32,997 bases of DNA from Nanobdellota archaeon (GTDB lineage: Archaea > Nanobdellota > Nanobdellia > UBA10117 > ARS21). The notes under the pieces were generated by a model. The model did not search any database. It was not told the DNA's origin and worked only from the letters and a program-made list of their open reading frames with translations. The DNA lies in contig JAAZYP010000003.1 of NCBI GenBank assembly GCA_014239585.1, positions 1 to 32,997 of the forward strand, in the 5' to 3' direction. The position numbers were made by a program, and so were the translations under genes. Shown piece by piece: positions 7,832 to 15,657 of the stretch; positions within the stretch are counted from its first letter, which is position 1, and every line of letters begins with the position of its first letter.

Positions 7832-8387
7832 CTTCAATATATTTACAAATAATATGAATTATCAAGATATGACTTTCTTGAATTCTCGCAGTATTCTCGT
7901 CATTAACAATTAAATTAACATCAACTAAATCTGAATCTTTCAAAATACCGCCATCTCGGCCATTTAATACGATCGTTAACATATCTTTAGCTCGAGCTTT
8001 TTCTAAGGCTTTAATAATATTTTTTGAATTTCCTGAAGTAGTCAATCCGATAAAGATATCGTCCTTTTTACCTAGCCCCTCTACTTGTTTTGAAAATACG
8101 CGCTCATATCCGTAATCATTAGAAATTGCAGTTAAATTAGTTAAATCGGAAGATAAACAAATACCGGGAAGTGCTTCTCGTTCCAACTCAAATCTACCTA
8201 ATAATTCACCTACAAAATGACTTGCTTGAGAAGAACTACCGCCATTTCCTGCAGCTAAGATTTTATTGCCATTTCTCAAAGCATGAACACACATTTGCCC
8301 AACTTTTTCTAAATCCGCAATAAATTCAGGAGTTAGTAATTTAGTTTTAACGTCAATACTCCGTCTAATTATTTTATCGATATTCAT
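7809..8387 (-). CDS. gmhA: Sedoheptulose 7-phosphate (phosphoheptose) isomerase GmhA
   Basis: This 192-residue SIS-domain protein has the length and motif pattern of GmhA, the first committed enzyme of heptose biosynthesis (sedoheptulose 7-phosphate to D-glycero-D-manno-heptose 7-phosphate). It shows AGNGGSSSQASHF (46-58), then ELLGRF with E61 at the place of the catalytic Glu, a TTSGNS phosphate loop (116-121), LNGRDGG, and a helix with Q170, H173 and H178 that matches the QxxHxxxxH active-site helix of E. coli GmhA. A good TATA box lies about 26 bases upstream and a GAGGG purine stretch lies between, so this gene probably opens its own transcription unit for the heptose genes. The kinase follows with a 23-base overlap. 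Confidence 0.92.
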   Translation of the reverse strand: MNIDKIIRRSIDVKTKLLTPEFIADLEKVGQMCVHALRNGNKILAAGNGGSSSQASHFVGELLGRFELEREALPGICLSSDLTNLTAISNDYGYERVFSKQVEGLGKKDDIFIGLTTSGNSKNIIKALEKARAKDMLTIVLNGRDGGILKDSDLVDVNLIVNDENTARIQESHILIIHIICKYIEDGLFKNS

Positions 8388-8408
8388 TAAAACCCTCTTT
8401 CAGATTCA

Positions 8409-8417
8409 ATTTATATG
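8409..8417 (-). promoter_or_regulatory. Predicted TATA box for gmhA and the heptose operon
   Basis: On the minus strand the gap between the GT2 gene and gmhA reads CATATAAAT, centred about 26 bases before the gmhA ATG, the normal archaeal TATA spacing for a transcript starting at or close to the start codon. The site suggests the heptose genes can be transcribed separately from aglB. It was found by eye only. Confidence 0.55.
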
Positions 8418-8419
8418 TA

Positions 8420-9097
8420 TTATGATTTAGCACCAAATCTCAATTTTATCAATTTATATAAAACTTCAATTGATCTTATAATTGTATTTCCGCCCTTATT
8501 AATTGTATCGGCAGAATAACGAATATTTACTGGAATTTCGCTATACTTAAGTCCATTCTCTTTAATCCGATATATAATCTCAGAGGCATGAGCCATACCG
8601 TTCTCGTTAATTTTTATCTTACGTGCAGCATTTGAATTAAATGCCCTAAAACCGTTATGCGCATCACTAAGTTTTATTCCAAGAAAAATTCTTTCAACCA
8701 AGATACTGCCTTTCAACAGAATCTTGCGTTTCAAAGGCAATTTCGTCTTTTTCAAGAAACGAGAGCCTAATACTACATCATAACCAGTATTAATTTTTTT
8801 TATAAATTTTTTAATTTCACTAGCCCTGTGCTGTCCATCAGCATCAAAAGTTACAATTATATCTGATTCTGAATCTAATGCGGATTTGATGCCGATTCTA
8901 ATTGATGCACCTTGTCCCAAGTTAGTTTTATTATTGATTAATTTAACTTTCCCAAATTTCTTTACTATTTTTGAAGTATTATCTGACGAACCATCATTAA
9001 CAACTATAATTTGATAAGGGTATTTTAACAATTTTTTCAAAACTTTTCCAATTCGATTTTCTTCATTGAAAGCAGGTATAACAACTGTTGTTTTCAT
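8420..9097 (-). CDS. GT2 family glycosyltransferase (DPM1/polyprenyl-phosphate sugar transferase-like)
   Basis: This 225-residue GT-A enzyme of family GT2 starts TVVIPAFNEENRIGKVL and carries VVNDGSSDNT (32-41), NLGQGASIRIGI, and the metal-binding D-x-D in TFDADGQH (D85, D87), followed by VLGSRF. The HNGFRAFN segment and overall length are typical of dolichol-phosphate mannose synthase-like enzymes without the C-terminal membrane domain. Such enzymes either charge dolichyl phosphate with a sugar or add a sugar to a lipid-linked glycan. It overlaps aglB by four bases, which ties it to protein N-glycosylation. No membrane helix is evident, so the soluble form probably binds the membrane peripherally. 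The sugar is not known. Confidence 0.88.
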   Translation of the reverse strand: MKTTVVIPAFNEENRIGKVLKKLLKYPYQIIVVNDGSSDNTSKIVKKFGKVKLINNKTNLGQGASIRIGIKSALDSESDIIVTFDADGQHRASEIKKFIKKINTGYDVVLGSRFLKKTKLPLKRKILLKGSILVERIFLGIKLSDAHNGFRAFNSNAARKIKINENGMAHASEIIYRIKENGLKYSEIPVNIRYSADTINKGGNTIIRSIEVLYKLIKLRFGAKS

Positions 9098-11568
9098 AAT
9101 ACATAATTTTCTGAAAATTCAGGCAATTTTTCAGGATCTAAAAATCTTTCAACATTATTTAAATTGGTCGGATAATCAAGTTTCCAAATTTTTATTGGAC
9201 CAATAATCCTTCCATTCATGAAAGATAACGGAATTGTATCAGTATACACTAAGTTATATCTTTCAATAACTTCAGAATGTAAGTAAAGTCTAGTAAATAA
9301 TCCGTCTTTTACTTTCTCAGAAAGATATAACATTGCTCCAACTTCATTTACTTGATCACCATTTCTCATAGGAATTATTTTTACACAAGAATCTAAATTA
9401 CCTTCGAAACTAAACTTTATATCGTGAATATATACACATCCAATTTCAAAATCTCGGTTATAATTATCTGAAACTAACGTTGCAGTAGCAGGAGCATAAA
9501 CTCCCAAATCATCAATATAAATATTAATTTCGGAGATATATCCTTGACCTGAAGCTATAATTCGCTTATTATCAACAAAAGTTTCATCTAAATACCATTT
9601 TCCGCGATAAGTTAATTTATTTCCATCTCTAACTTCGTTAACTTCAGATAAACCAAATGTCCCAATAATTGATTTTCGGTCATTATTTTTATCTGAACCT
9701 AAGTATGCAAATGCACCATATTTTCCAAGCTCTTCTGCAGAGTATAATAGGTGAGTAGTATCATGCGAATTAAAATATTCAAGCGATTCGTGCGGATCAG
9801 TATGAGTCATTCCATATCTTGCCAAAGTATAAATCATAAATCCTCCTCCCGGCTTACCTCCATCCTGTACCGACGCCCGTTTTCCCACCGATTGCGTCCA
9901 ATAACCATAATCCCACCAATGTGCAATGACTGAATCATCAGCAGTATGATTACTCAAAAAAGTCATTGAACCTTCCCATTGACCAGGTAAACTTGAGCCA
10001 GTTCGAAGATTCTGATTATAACTCAGTTCAGCAAGATTAAAAGATAAAATTGCAACAACCAATATTATTGCAATCTTCCCAAATTTTAGTTTTTTTGAAT
10101 GTTCATAAATATCATTTAATGCATATGCTGCCAAAACTACAACCGCGGGTCCAAATAAAAACAAGAATCTTGTAGCAGTTCTTGCAAGAAGTCCAGAAGT
10201 TATGAATAATGAAAGAATCAATAATAATTTCGGATTGGCCAGATTACTTACTTTATCGTATTGACCAATATGATAGAGATATGAATAATAAATTATGAAT
10301 AATAGTCCGATAACTCCCAAAAATTGTAGATATAAATTTTGCATAATGCTAACTGAATAACTCCAGTTACCTAATAAAACTAAAGTTATTGATCCGACGG
10401 TAAGACTACTCAAAATAAATCTATTTTTCTTATCAAGTTTTTTGAATATTATCGAAGATAAAATAAATAATCCCAGGATAGATATAAAAATTAAATATCC
10501 GTAATTACTAAAATAGCTATTCCCGCTCATAACAAATGCCCTACTTACTTCAGATGTAGTAAAGTCTACCTTCGAGGAACCCCCCGCATTTATTAGATTA
10601 AAGACGAATGATTTCAAATCAACAATTTTAAATAACGCATTGAAAATAAATCCGCCAATAATTGCAACAACGATTGATGCAACTTGATTAGGAATTCTAA
10701 ATTTAAATTTATTTATTAATTTACTAACAAATAAAATCCCTAAAGTCGCTAATGAAAATAAAAGACCATAATTACCTAAATCGAATTTCCCAAAAGGAAT
10801 AAGCATAATTGAAAAAGTCAAAAGCCAAGTTAAATAATAATTCAAATCAATTTTAGCAAAAAAGAAGTTGAATAAATAAAATAAAGATATTGTAATTATA
10901 AGAAAAGGATACGCGCTCCAAGATAGAGCCATTAGCCAAGTGAATATTCCGGCAGTAAAACCATATATATACTTTTTATTTGATTTGAAATCCAATCCTC
11001 GACTGAAGAAGTATATTGCGCTAAAAAAGAATAACATTGCTAGTGCTTCATGATCTGCAAAACCAGCACCTGTTCGGAAAATATAACCTGGAATTATGGA
11101 AAGAAATAATGCCGAAATTAATGCAATTCTTTTTGAAAAAATATTTCGTACAAATAAATAGAATGGAACTAGCGATATAACCATAATTACTGGAGGATAA
11201 ATAATATGAGCCATTTCCTGAGATAATCCAAATAATCCTAAAAATTTAGACCAGTATGCCATGAAATAAGGGAATAAATCTACAGATGGCTCATGACCGA
11301 AAGGAGGATTTCTAAATAAATCGGGAGACGAAAGAAAACCGTTCTGAATTATTTCTTGAGCTTGTCTAAAATAATAATACGGGTCCAATCCAACAAGATA
11401 CTTACCTTTCAAAAGACGAAGATTTCCAGTTCTCAGAAATAATGCTAACAGTGCAACCAATCCGAATAATGTGTGTTCCTTGTATTTAAAATCATAAACT
11501 TTTTTGTAAACACCCTTTACTAAATTAAAAATATTTGATAAATCAATATACTCTGAATCTTTACTCAT
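9094..11568 (-). CDS. aglB: Oligosaccharyltransferase AglB (STT3 family)
   Basis: This 824-residue membrane enzyme transfers a dolichol-linked glycan to Asn in N-x-S/T sequons outside the cell. After a short cytoplasmic start there is a first membrane segment, then the first acidic metal-binding motif in GLDPYYYFRQ (D62) and a second in GFADHEA (D172, E174). About 13 hydrophobic segments reach roughly residue 500. The soluble domain starts with the diagnostic WWDYG motif (551-555, within HWWDYGYWTQ), which recognises the +2 Ser/Thr of the sequon. The remaining 250 or so residues are beta-rich, as in archaeal AglB. It overlaps the GT2 gene downstream by ATGA, and a TATA-like element lies 25 bases upstream. 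The pilins in the same window are plausible substrates. Confidence 0.95.
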   Translation of the reverse strand: MSKDSEYIDLSNIFNLVKGVYKKVYDFKYKEHTLFGLVALLALFLRTGNLRLLKGKYLVGLDPYYYFRQAQEIIQNGFLSSPDLFRNPPFGHEPSVDLFPYFMAYWSKFLGLFGLSQEMAHIIYPPVIMVISLVPFYLFVRNIFSKRIALISALFLSIIPGYIFRTGAGFADHEALAMLFFFSAIYFFSRGLDFKSNKKYIYGFTAGIFTWLMALSWSAYPFLIITISLFYLFNFFFAKIDLNYYLTWLLTFSIMLIPFGKFDLGNYGLLFSLATLGILFVSKLINKFKFRIPNQVASIVVAIIGGFIFNALFKIVDLKSFVFNLINAGGSSKVDFTTSEVSRAFVMSGNSYFSNYGYLIFISILGLFILSSIIFKKLDKKNRFILSSLTVGSITLVLLGNWSYSVSIMQNLYLQFLGVIGLLFIIYYSYLYHIGQYDKVSNLANPKLLLILSLFITSGLLARTATRFLFLFGPAVVVLAAYALNDIYEHSKKLKFGKIAIILVVAILSFNLAELSYNQNLRTGSSLPGQWEGSMTFLSNHTADDSVIAHWWDYGYWTQSVGKRASVQDGGKPGGGFMIYTLARYGMTHTDPHESLEYFNSHDTTHLLYSAEELGKYGAFAYLGSDKNNDRKSIIGTFGLSEVNEVRDGNKLTYRGKWYLDETFVDNKRIIASGQGYISEINIYIDDLGVYAPATATLVSDNYNRDFEIGCVYIHDIKFSFEGNLDSCVKIIPMRNGDQVNEVGAMLYLSEKVKDGLFTRLYLHSEVIERYNLVYTDTIPLSFMNGRIIGPIKIWKLDYPTNLNNVERFLDPEKLPEFSENYVL

Positions 11569-11587
11569 TTCTTAAGAATGTTAATCA

Positions 11588-11597
11588 AATTTAAAAA
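11588..11597 (-). promoter_or_regulatory. Predicted TATA box for aglB
   Basis: The minus strand reads TTTTTAAATTTG upstream of aglB, centred about 25 bases before its ATG, in the 31-base gap after the SpoIIM-family gene. Position and composition fit an archaeal TATA box, but AT-rich gaps make chance matches common. Confidence 0.4.
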
Positions 11598-11599
11598 TA

Positions 11600-12448
11600 C
11601 TATGAATAAATCAAGGGAGAAACCGAAACTTCAATAACTGCAGATAATATTATAAGAATTATTGCAACTAACGTAAGAAATAATGCATCTTTCATTATTA
11701 ATCCAAAATTATCATCAAATAATTCATATCTTAACATACCAATTGAAATTAATCCGCCTGCAAGACCTGCAATAAAGAATGCCCCGATTTCAGGTATACC
11801 ATGTATTAAATATCGGGATAATCCAGTAGAAACTGCAGTAAAATATGTGCTAGCACTAATTGCACCTGCACCCAATGCCGCATTGGCCAAAATTTCCCGA
11901 ATAACCGTGCCAATTGCAACAGAAATAACTGAAGCATTCCAAGTTAGAATAAATATTGCACCTGAACCATAAATAAATGAGAATAGAAGTGCAAAAACCA
12001 TAACTTTCAAATTATTTATTACAATTATTGGGAAAAACTTCCCTAAAAACTCACCTGAAATTGTATCAGCAATTTGATTATTTACGCCTTCGATTGTACT
12101 TATTTGAATATCGAACAGTGCACGAACAGTTTCTTCAGGCATTAAAACAAAGAATAAAGTATATGCTGCAACCATACCAGTGAATAATGATATGAAAAAC
12201 ATCAAAGTATCTTTATGATGTTCAGTTTGAGGTCTAGCAAACAATTTTCGTTCCTCGAACATTATCATTTTCATCATCATCGGAATTGCGGCCATTACGG
12301 TAAAAAATACCATGGTTAAACCCGCATATTGCGGAAAAACCCAAATAGACAATAGGATCGCAATAATACAATAACTGAATGTCAAGAAAAATAATTCGCT
12401 TGGCCTTTTTTCAAGTCTAAAAGGTTGACCAAGTGATTCAAGTACCAT
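11600..12448 (-). CDS. SpoIIM family (stage II sporulation protein M-like, DUF95) membrane protein
   Basis: This 282-residue multi-spanning membrane protein has about six or seven hydrophobic segments. The central region has the family pattern: an N-N-L-K-V stretch leading into ALLFSFIYGSGAIFILTWN, and the conserved HGIPEIGAFFIAGLAGG segment near residues 225-241, where H-G-x-x-E is the family's signature. Bacterial SpoIIM acts in membrane and peptidoglycan remodelling during sporulation; archaeal homologues are widespread and of unknown function. Its position between secD and aglB suggests a link with membrane or envelope biogenesis, though the neighbours may be chance. The ATG at 12448 is supported by the hydrophilic start MVLESLGQPFRLEKRPSE. 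Confidence 0.82.
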   Translation of the reverse strand: MVLESLGQPFRLEKRPSELFFLTFSYCIIAILLSIWVFPQYAGLTMVFFTVMAAIPMMMKMIMFEERKLFARPQTEHHKDTLMFFISLFTGMVAAYTLFFVLMPEETVRALFDIQISTIEGVNNQIADTISGEFLGKFFPIIVINNLKVMVFALLFSFIYGSGAIFILTWNASVISVAIGTVIREILANAALGAGAISASTYFTAVSTGLSRYLIHGIPEIGAFFIAGLAGGLISIGMLRYELFDDNFGLIMKDALFLTLVAIILIILSAVIEVSVSPLIYS

Positions 12449-12483
12449 TAATTAAAAATAACGTCTTTGAATAAAAATCTTGC

Positions 12484-14001
12484 TTACTCTACAAGCTTTT
12501 CAAGCATTTTAGCAAAAGCAGGACGAGTTACAAATACACCGATAGTTACACCAATAATTGTAGTTAACGCAAATCCTTTCAAAACTCCGGCACCAACAAA
12601 ATAAAGTGGTAACATTGCGACTAACATCGTGAAATATGCCGCAAAAATAATGAAAAAAGCTTTTTTCATTCTTTCAATCCGAGATTCGTCACTTGATTTT
12701 CCACGCATAACTTCATCAGTAATAACTATTTGATCATCAACTCCCGTACCGACTGCCGCAATAATACCCGCAATTGCGGCCAGATCTAAATTCCACCGAA
12801 TTAATGCTGCAAATCCCAATATAATTACAACTTCACTGAGACCCGTAAATATCATGGGTAAGGCGATATTCAAATTTCGATATCGTGCAAATATAACTCC
12901 GCCGACGGCAAAAATTGCCAACACGATCGAAAATAATGCTTCACCAAAGAATTTTTCACCCAATGATGCCGAAATAACATCTACTCGTTCAACTTCAACT
13001 GAATAAGGTAAAGAACCCGAAATCAATAAAGTTTGCATTTCTTTCATATCGGTTAATGCATTTTTCACTGCATCTTCTTCAGTCAAACCATTACCTGAAC
13101 CAGATATACTAAATGTAGTTGCAACAAGTCCCTGCAAATTTTCTGAAATAAATAAACTATTTACTAATTCATCATCCAAATATAGATCCAATTTTTCAGA
13201 TAAATATCCATTTTCAAGAGTCAACTTTGAAGTTATATCTGAATGTTTTTGTGCTGATTCAGTACTTACTCCAACACTAAATTGATGTCTACATTGCCAT
13301 TCACCGCCCTCAATTTGATAACAACCATTTTGGAAAGATATACCCGCGCATTCAGGAGATCGACATACACTCTTAATGTCTGTCCCACCTCTAAATACAA
13401 TTTCATCGCCAATTTTAGCTTCAAATTTTCCTTGTTTTGATACTAAATCAACAATTTCTTCTCGAGAAGCACCTGCGATTTCAATAATAATATAATTTGT
13501 ACCTTCTAGATCTCGCGAATTACGTATAGACATATCACTAACTCCAAAAACATTCAATCTTTTTTCAAGAAGGTCAACCATATCAATAATTTCAGATTCT
13601 GCCAAATCTACAGTTGGTCGTAATACAACTCTAACTCCGCCAACTAAATCTAAACCCTTTTTGAGATTTGAAGTACCAACTTCCTTCGCAATAAACCCAT
13701 TTTCATTTTCTTTTACAAAACTAACTTGACCATTATTTGTTTCAAATAGAACAATTTCACCAATTGAGTATGAATCTAACTTAACTAATAATTCGTCAAG
13801 AGTATCAGTTGCAGTTCCATCAACAGCATAGATTATATCGCCCTGAGTCAATCCATTAAGTTTTACGCTAGAATCATCAACTAAATTAATAACTTCTAAA
13901 CCGTTCGCCCAAGGATTGGGAGATATAGCAATAAATGACATTAAAATAAAACTGAGTAAAATCATTACTCTTCCTGTAGACATAACTTTCAATAATTTCA
14001 T
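12484..14001 (-). CDS. secD: Protein-export membrane protein SecD
   Basis: This 505-residue accessory component of the Sec translocon works with SecF to help move proteins across the membrane using the ion gradient. A first membrane helix (about 12-28) is followed by a PDZ-like region (about 35-105, with GLTQGDIIYAVDG), then the SecD signature KGLDLVGGVRVVLRP (115-129), the periplasmic-equivalent P1 domain, and five further helices near the C-terminus. The AAVGTGVDDQIVITDE segment carries the conserved G-x-G-V-D of transmembrane helix 4. The P1 domain contains four closely spaced cysteines (213, 218, 227, 237), which could form disulphides outside the cell. It overlaps secF by ATGA. The identification is firm; the PDZ-like module is inferred from sequence pattern only. 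Confidence 0.93.
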   Translation of the reverse strand: MKLLKVMSTGRVMILLSFILMSFIAISPNPWANGLEVINLVDDSSVKLNGLTQGDIIYAVDGTATDTLDELLVKLDSYSIGEIVLFETNNGQVSFVKENENGFIAKEVGTSNLKKGLDLVGGVRVVLRPTVDLAESEIIDMVDLLEKRLNVFGVSDMSIRNSRDLEGTNYIIIEIAGASREEIVDLVSKQGKFEAKIGDEIVFRGGTDIKSVCRSPECAGISFQNGCYQIEGGEWQCRHQFSVGVSTESAQKHSDITSKLTLENGYLSEKLDLYLDDELVNSLFISENLQGLVATTFSISGSGNGLTEEDAVKNALTDMKEMQTLLISGSLPYSVEVERVDVISASLGEKFFGEALFSIVLAIFAVGGVIFARYRNLNIALPMIFTGLSEVVIILGFAALIRWNLDLAAIAGIIAAVGTGVDDQIVITDEVMRGKSSDESRIERMKKAFFIIFAAYFTMLVAMLPLYFVGAGVLKGFALTTIIGVTIGVFVTRPAFAKMLEKLVE

Positions 14002-14849
14002 TTTTTATCACCCAAATATAATCTCAATATTCCAGCATTTTGAATCCAAGTGTTCAAAATATCTAATAATAAACCGATAACTAAAGTTAATGAAATAATT
14101 TTCAAAATATCTGCAGTACTAGTAAGGTACAAAACTAATAATGCAACAATCGAAGTTACAGACATAGTTAGTCCGGTTTTTACTGCAGAAGTAATTCTAT
14201 CTTCTAAACTATCTCGTTTATTTTTCAAAACTCGTGCAGTTAATACTATATTCGAATCAATTGAATATCCCAACAACATCAGAATTGCGGCAATTCCCGA
14301 TGCAGACAAACTGATTCCCATTAGGCTCATTGCTGCCAAAGTACCAATAATATTTGAAACTCCAGAAAGGACAATTGCAGCAGCCGGAACAACTTTTCTA
14401 AAATATATGAAAATAACAAAAGACATTGCAATTAGTGCCATCGTGATTGCCTTCAAAGTTCCTTCCCAGAATCGTTGACTGATTGCAGGAGAAATCTCTT
14501 CAATACTATAGTCCGTAACTTCAAATAAAGATCTAATCTCGATTATAAAAGAATCAATATCATCACCACCGTATGCTAAAGTGTAACCTATTGCTCCACC
14601 TGTTGCAATTGATTTCAATTTTTTGACTGCAACGTCATCTCCGAGTTGGTTTTCTAAATCTAAAGTTGAAAATTCTTTATCTGTTTCAACCGTTATTGAA
14701 TATCCGCCCTTCAGAGAGACATCTTTTTCAATAAAATCTCCGAAAGTTGAATAATTATTTCCTAAAATTCCCAAAGAAACTACCAAAATCAATACAGGTA
14801 GTATCATTAATTTTTTCCAATTTTTATTATAGGAAGATTTGAAACTCAT
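13998..14849 (-). CDS. secF: Protein-export membrane protein SecF
   Basis: This 283-residue partner of SecD has an N-terminal helix (about 15-31), an extracytoplasmic domain with LKGGYSITVE (the SecF G-G motif), and five C-terminal helices. The AILMLLGYSIDSNIVLTARV segment carries the conserved G-Y-S-x-D-S-x-x-V of SecF helix 4. SecF precedes secD and overlaps it by four bases, so the two are translated together. The upstream 70-base gap is shared with the divergent trmI gene; a minus-strand TTTAAAA-like element lies about 26 bases before the ATG. The length is normal for archaeal SecF. Confidence 0.92.
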   Translation of the reverse strand: MSFKSSYNKNWKKLMILPVLILVVSLGILGNNYSTFGDFIEKDVSLKGGYSITVETDKEFSTLDLENQLGDDVAVKKLKSIATGGAIGYTLAYGGDDIDSFIIEIRSLFEVTDYSIEEISPAISQRFWEGTLKAITMALIAMSFVIFIYFRKVVPAAAIVLSGVSNIIGTLAAMSLMGISLSASGIAAILMLLGYSIDSNIVLTARVLKNKRDSLEDRITSAVKTGLTMSVTSIVALLVLYLTSTADILKIISLTLVIGLLLDILNTWIQNAGILRLYLGDKK

Positions 14850-14871
14850 GAAGATTCTTACGATACTAACA

Positions 14872-14879
14872 TTTTAAAG
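14872..14879 (-). promoter_or_regulatory. Predicted TATA box for secF-secD
   Basis: The minus strand reads CTTTAAAA centred about 26 bases before the secF ATG, in the intergenic region shared with trmI. The position fits an archaeal TATA box directing transcription of the secF-secD cluster. Confidence 0.45.
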
Positions 14880-14888
14880 CTTGTCAAT

Positions 14889-14899
14889 ATATTTATATT
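14889..14899 (+). promoter_or_regulatory. Predicted TATA box for trmI
   Basis: ATATTTATATT on the plus strand is centred about 25 bases before the trmI ATG. An AGGTG ribosome-binding-like stretch lies four bases before the ATG, so this gene may use a short leader or be leaderless. Confidence 0.5.
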
Positions 14900-14919
14900 C
14901 CTGACTAAACAGGTGTAAT

Positions 14920-15657
14920 ATGCGAAAAGGAACTAAAATATTGTTGTTAGGAACTGAAAATCGTTATCTAATTAAATATCGAAAAGAAAAATTCCACACT
15001 AAAGACGGTGCAATTGATTTAGCAAAAATCAAAAAATTCGGAGACAAAGTCCCGAGTGCCAATGGACCAGTTTTTACCGCAGTTGAACCAACTTTATTTG
15101 ATTTAATGAAGAAATTCAAAAGAGGCCCACAGATAATTTTACCTAAAGATGCAGGATTAATAATTGCTGAAACTGGGATCGGTGAAGGTTCTAAAGTTAT
15201 TGATGCTGGAACCGGAACCGGATGGATGGCAACGTTTCTTTCAAAAGTTGTTGGATCAAAAGGAAAAGTCGTAACTTATGAAAAATCAAAAATAAATCAT
15301 AAACTCGCAAAACAAAATTTCGACGACATTGGATTGAAAAATGTTCGAGCAAAACACGGCGATGCATATGTAGATATCAAAGAAAAAAACTTTGATGTTA
15401 TGATTTTAGATTTAGCAGAACCTTGGAATGTTTCAACAATGAAGAAAAATATCAAAACAGGAGGGTATATTGTTGCATATTTACCTCAAATTTCTCAAGT
15501 TCAAGAATATGTATCGTTTTGTGAAAAAAATGAATTCATCATCGAACGAATTATCGAACTACAAGAAAGAGAATGGTCAGTAAAGGGCAGAATTTCCAGA
15601 CCAAAGTCACATTCAATTGGACATACGGCATTTCTAATTTTTTCTAGGATTCTCTAA
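14920..15657 (+). CDS. trmI: tRNA (adenine(58)-N1)-methyltransferase TrmI
   Basis: This 245-residue class I SAM-dependent methyltransferase of the TrmI/GCD14 family methylates A58 (and A57 in some archaea) in the T-loop of tRNAs. The N-terminal small beta domain is followed by PQIILPKDAGLIIAETGIG, the family's linker motif, then the SAM-binding motif VIDAGTGTGWMATFLSK and YEKSKINHKLAKQNF. The MILDLAEPW segment corresponds to the catalytic D-x-x-x-P-W motif. The length fits archaeal TrmI (about 250). A TATA box and an AGGTG purine stretch lie upstream. The 3' end overlaps the convergent helicase gene by 14 bases. Confidence 0.9.
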   Translation: MRKGTKILLLGTENRYLIKYRKEKFHTKDGAIDLAKIKKFGDKVPSANGPVFTAVEPTLFDLMKKFKRGPQIILPKDAGLIIAETGIGEGSKVIDAGTGTGWMATFLSKVVGSKGKVVTYEKSKINHKLAKQNFDDIGLKNVRAKHGDAYVDIKEKNFDVMILDLAEPWNVSTMKKNIKTGGYIVAYLPQISQVQEYVSFCEKNEFIIERIIELQEREWSVKGRISRPKSHSIGHTAFLIFSRIL

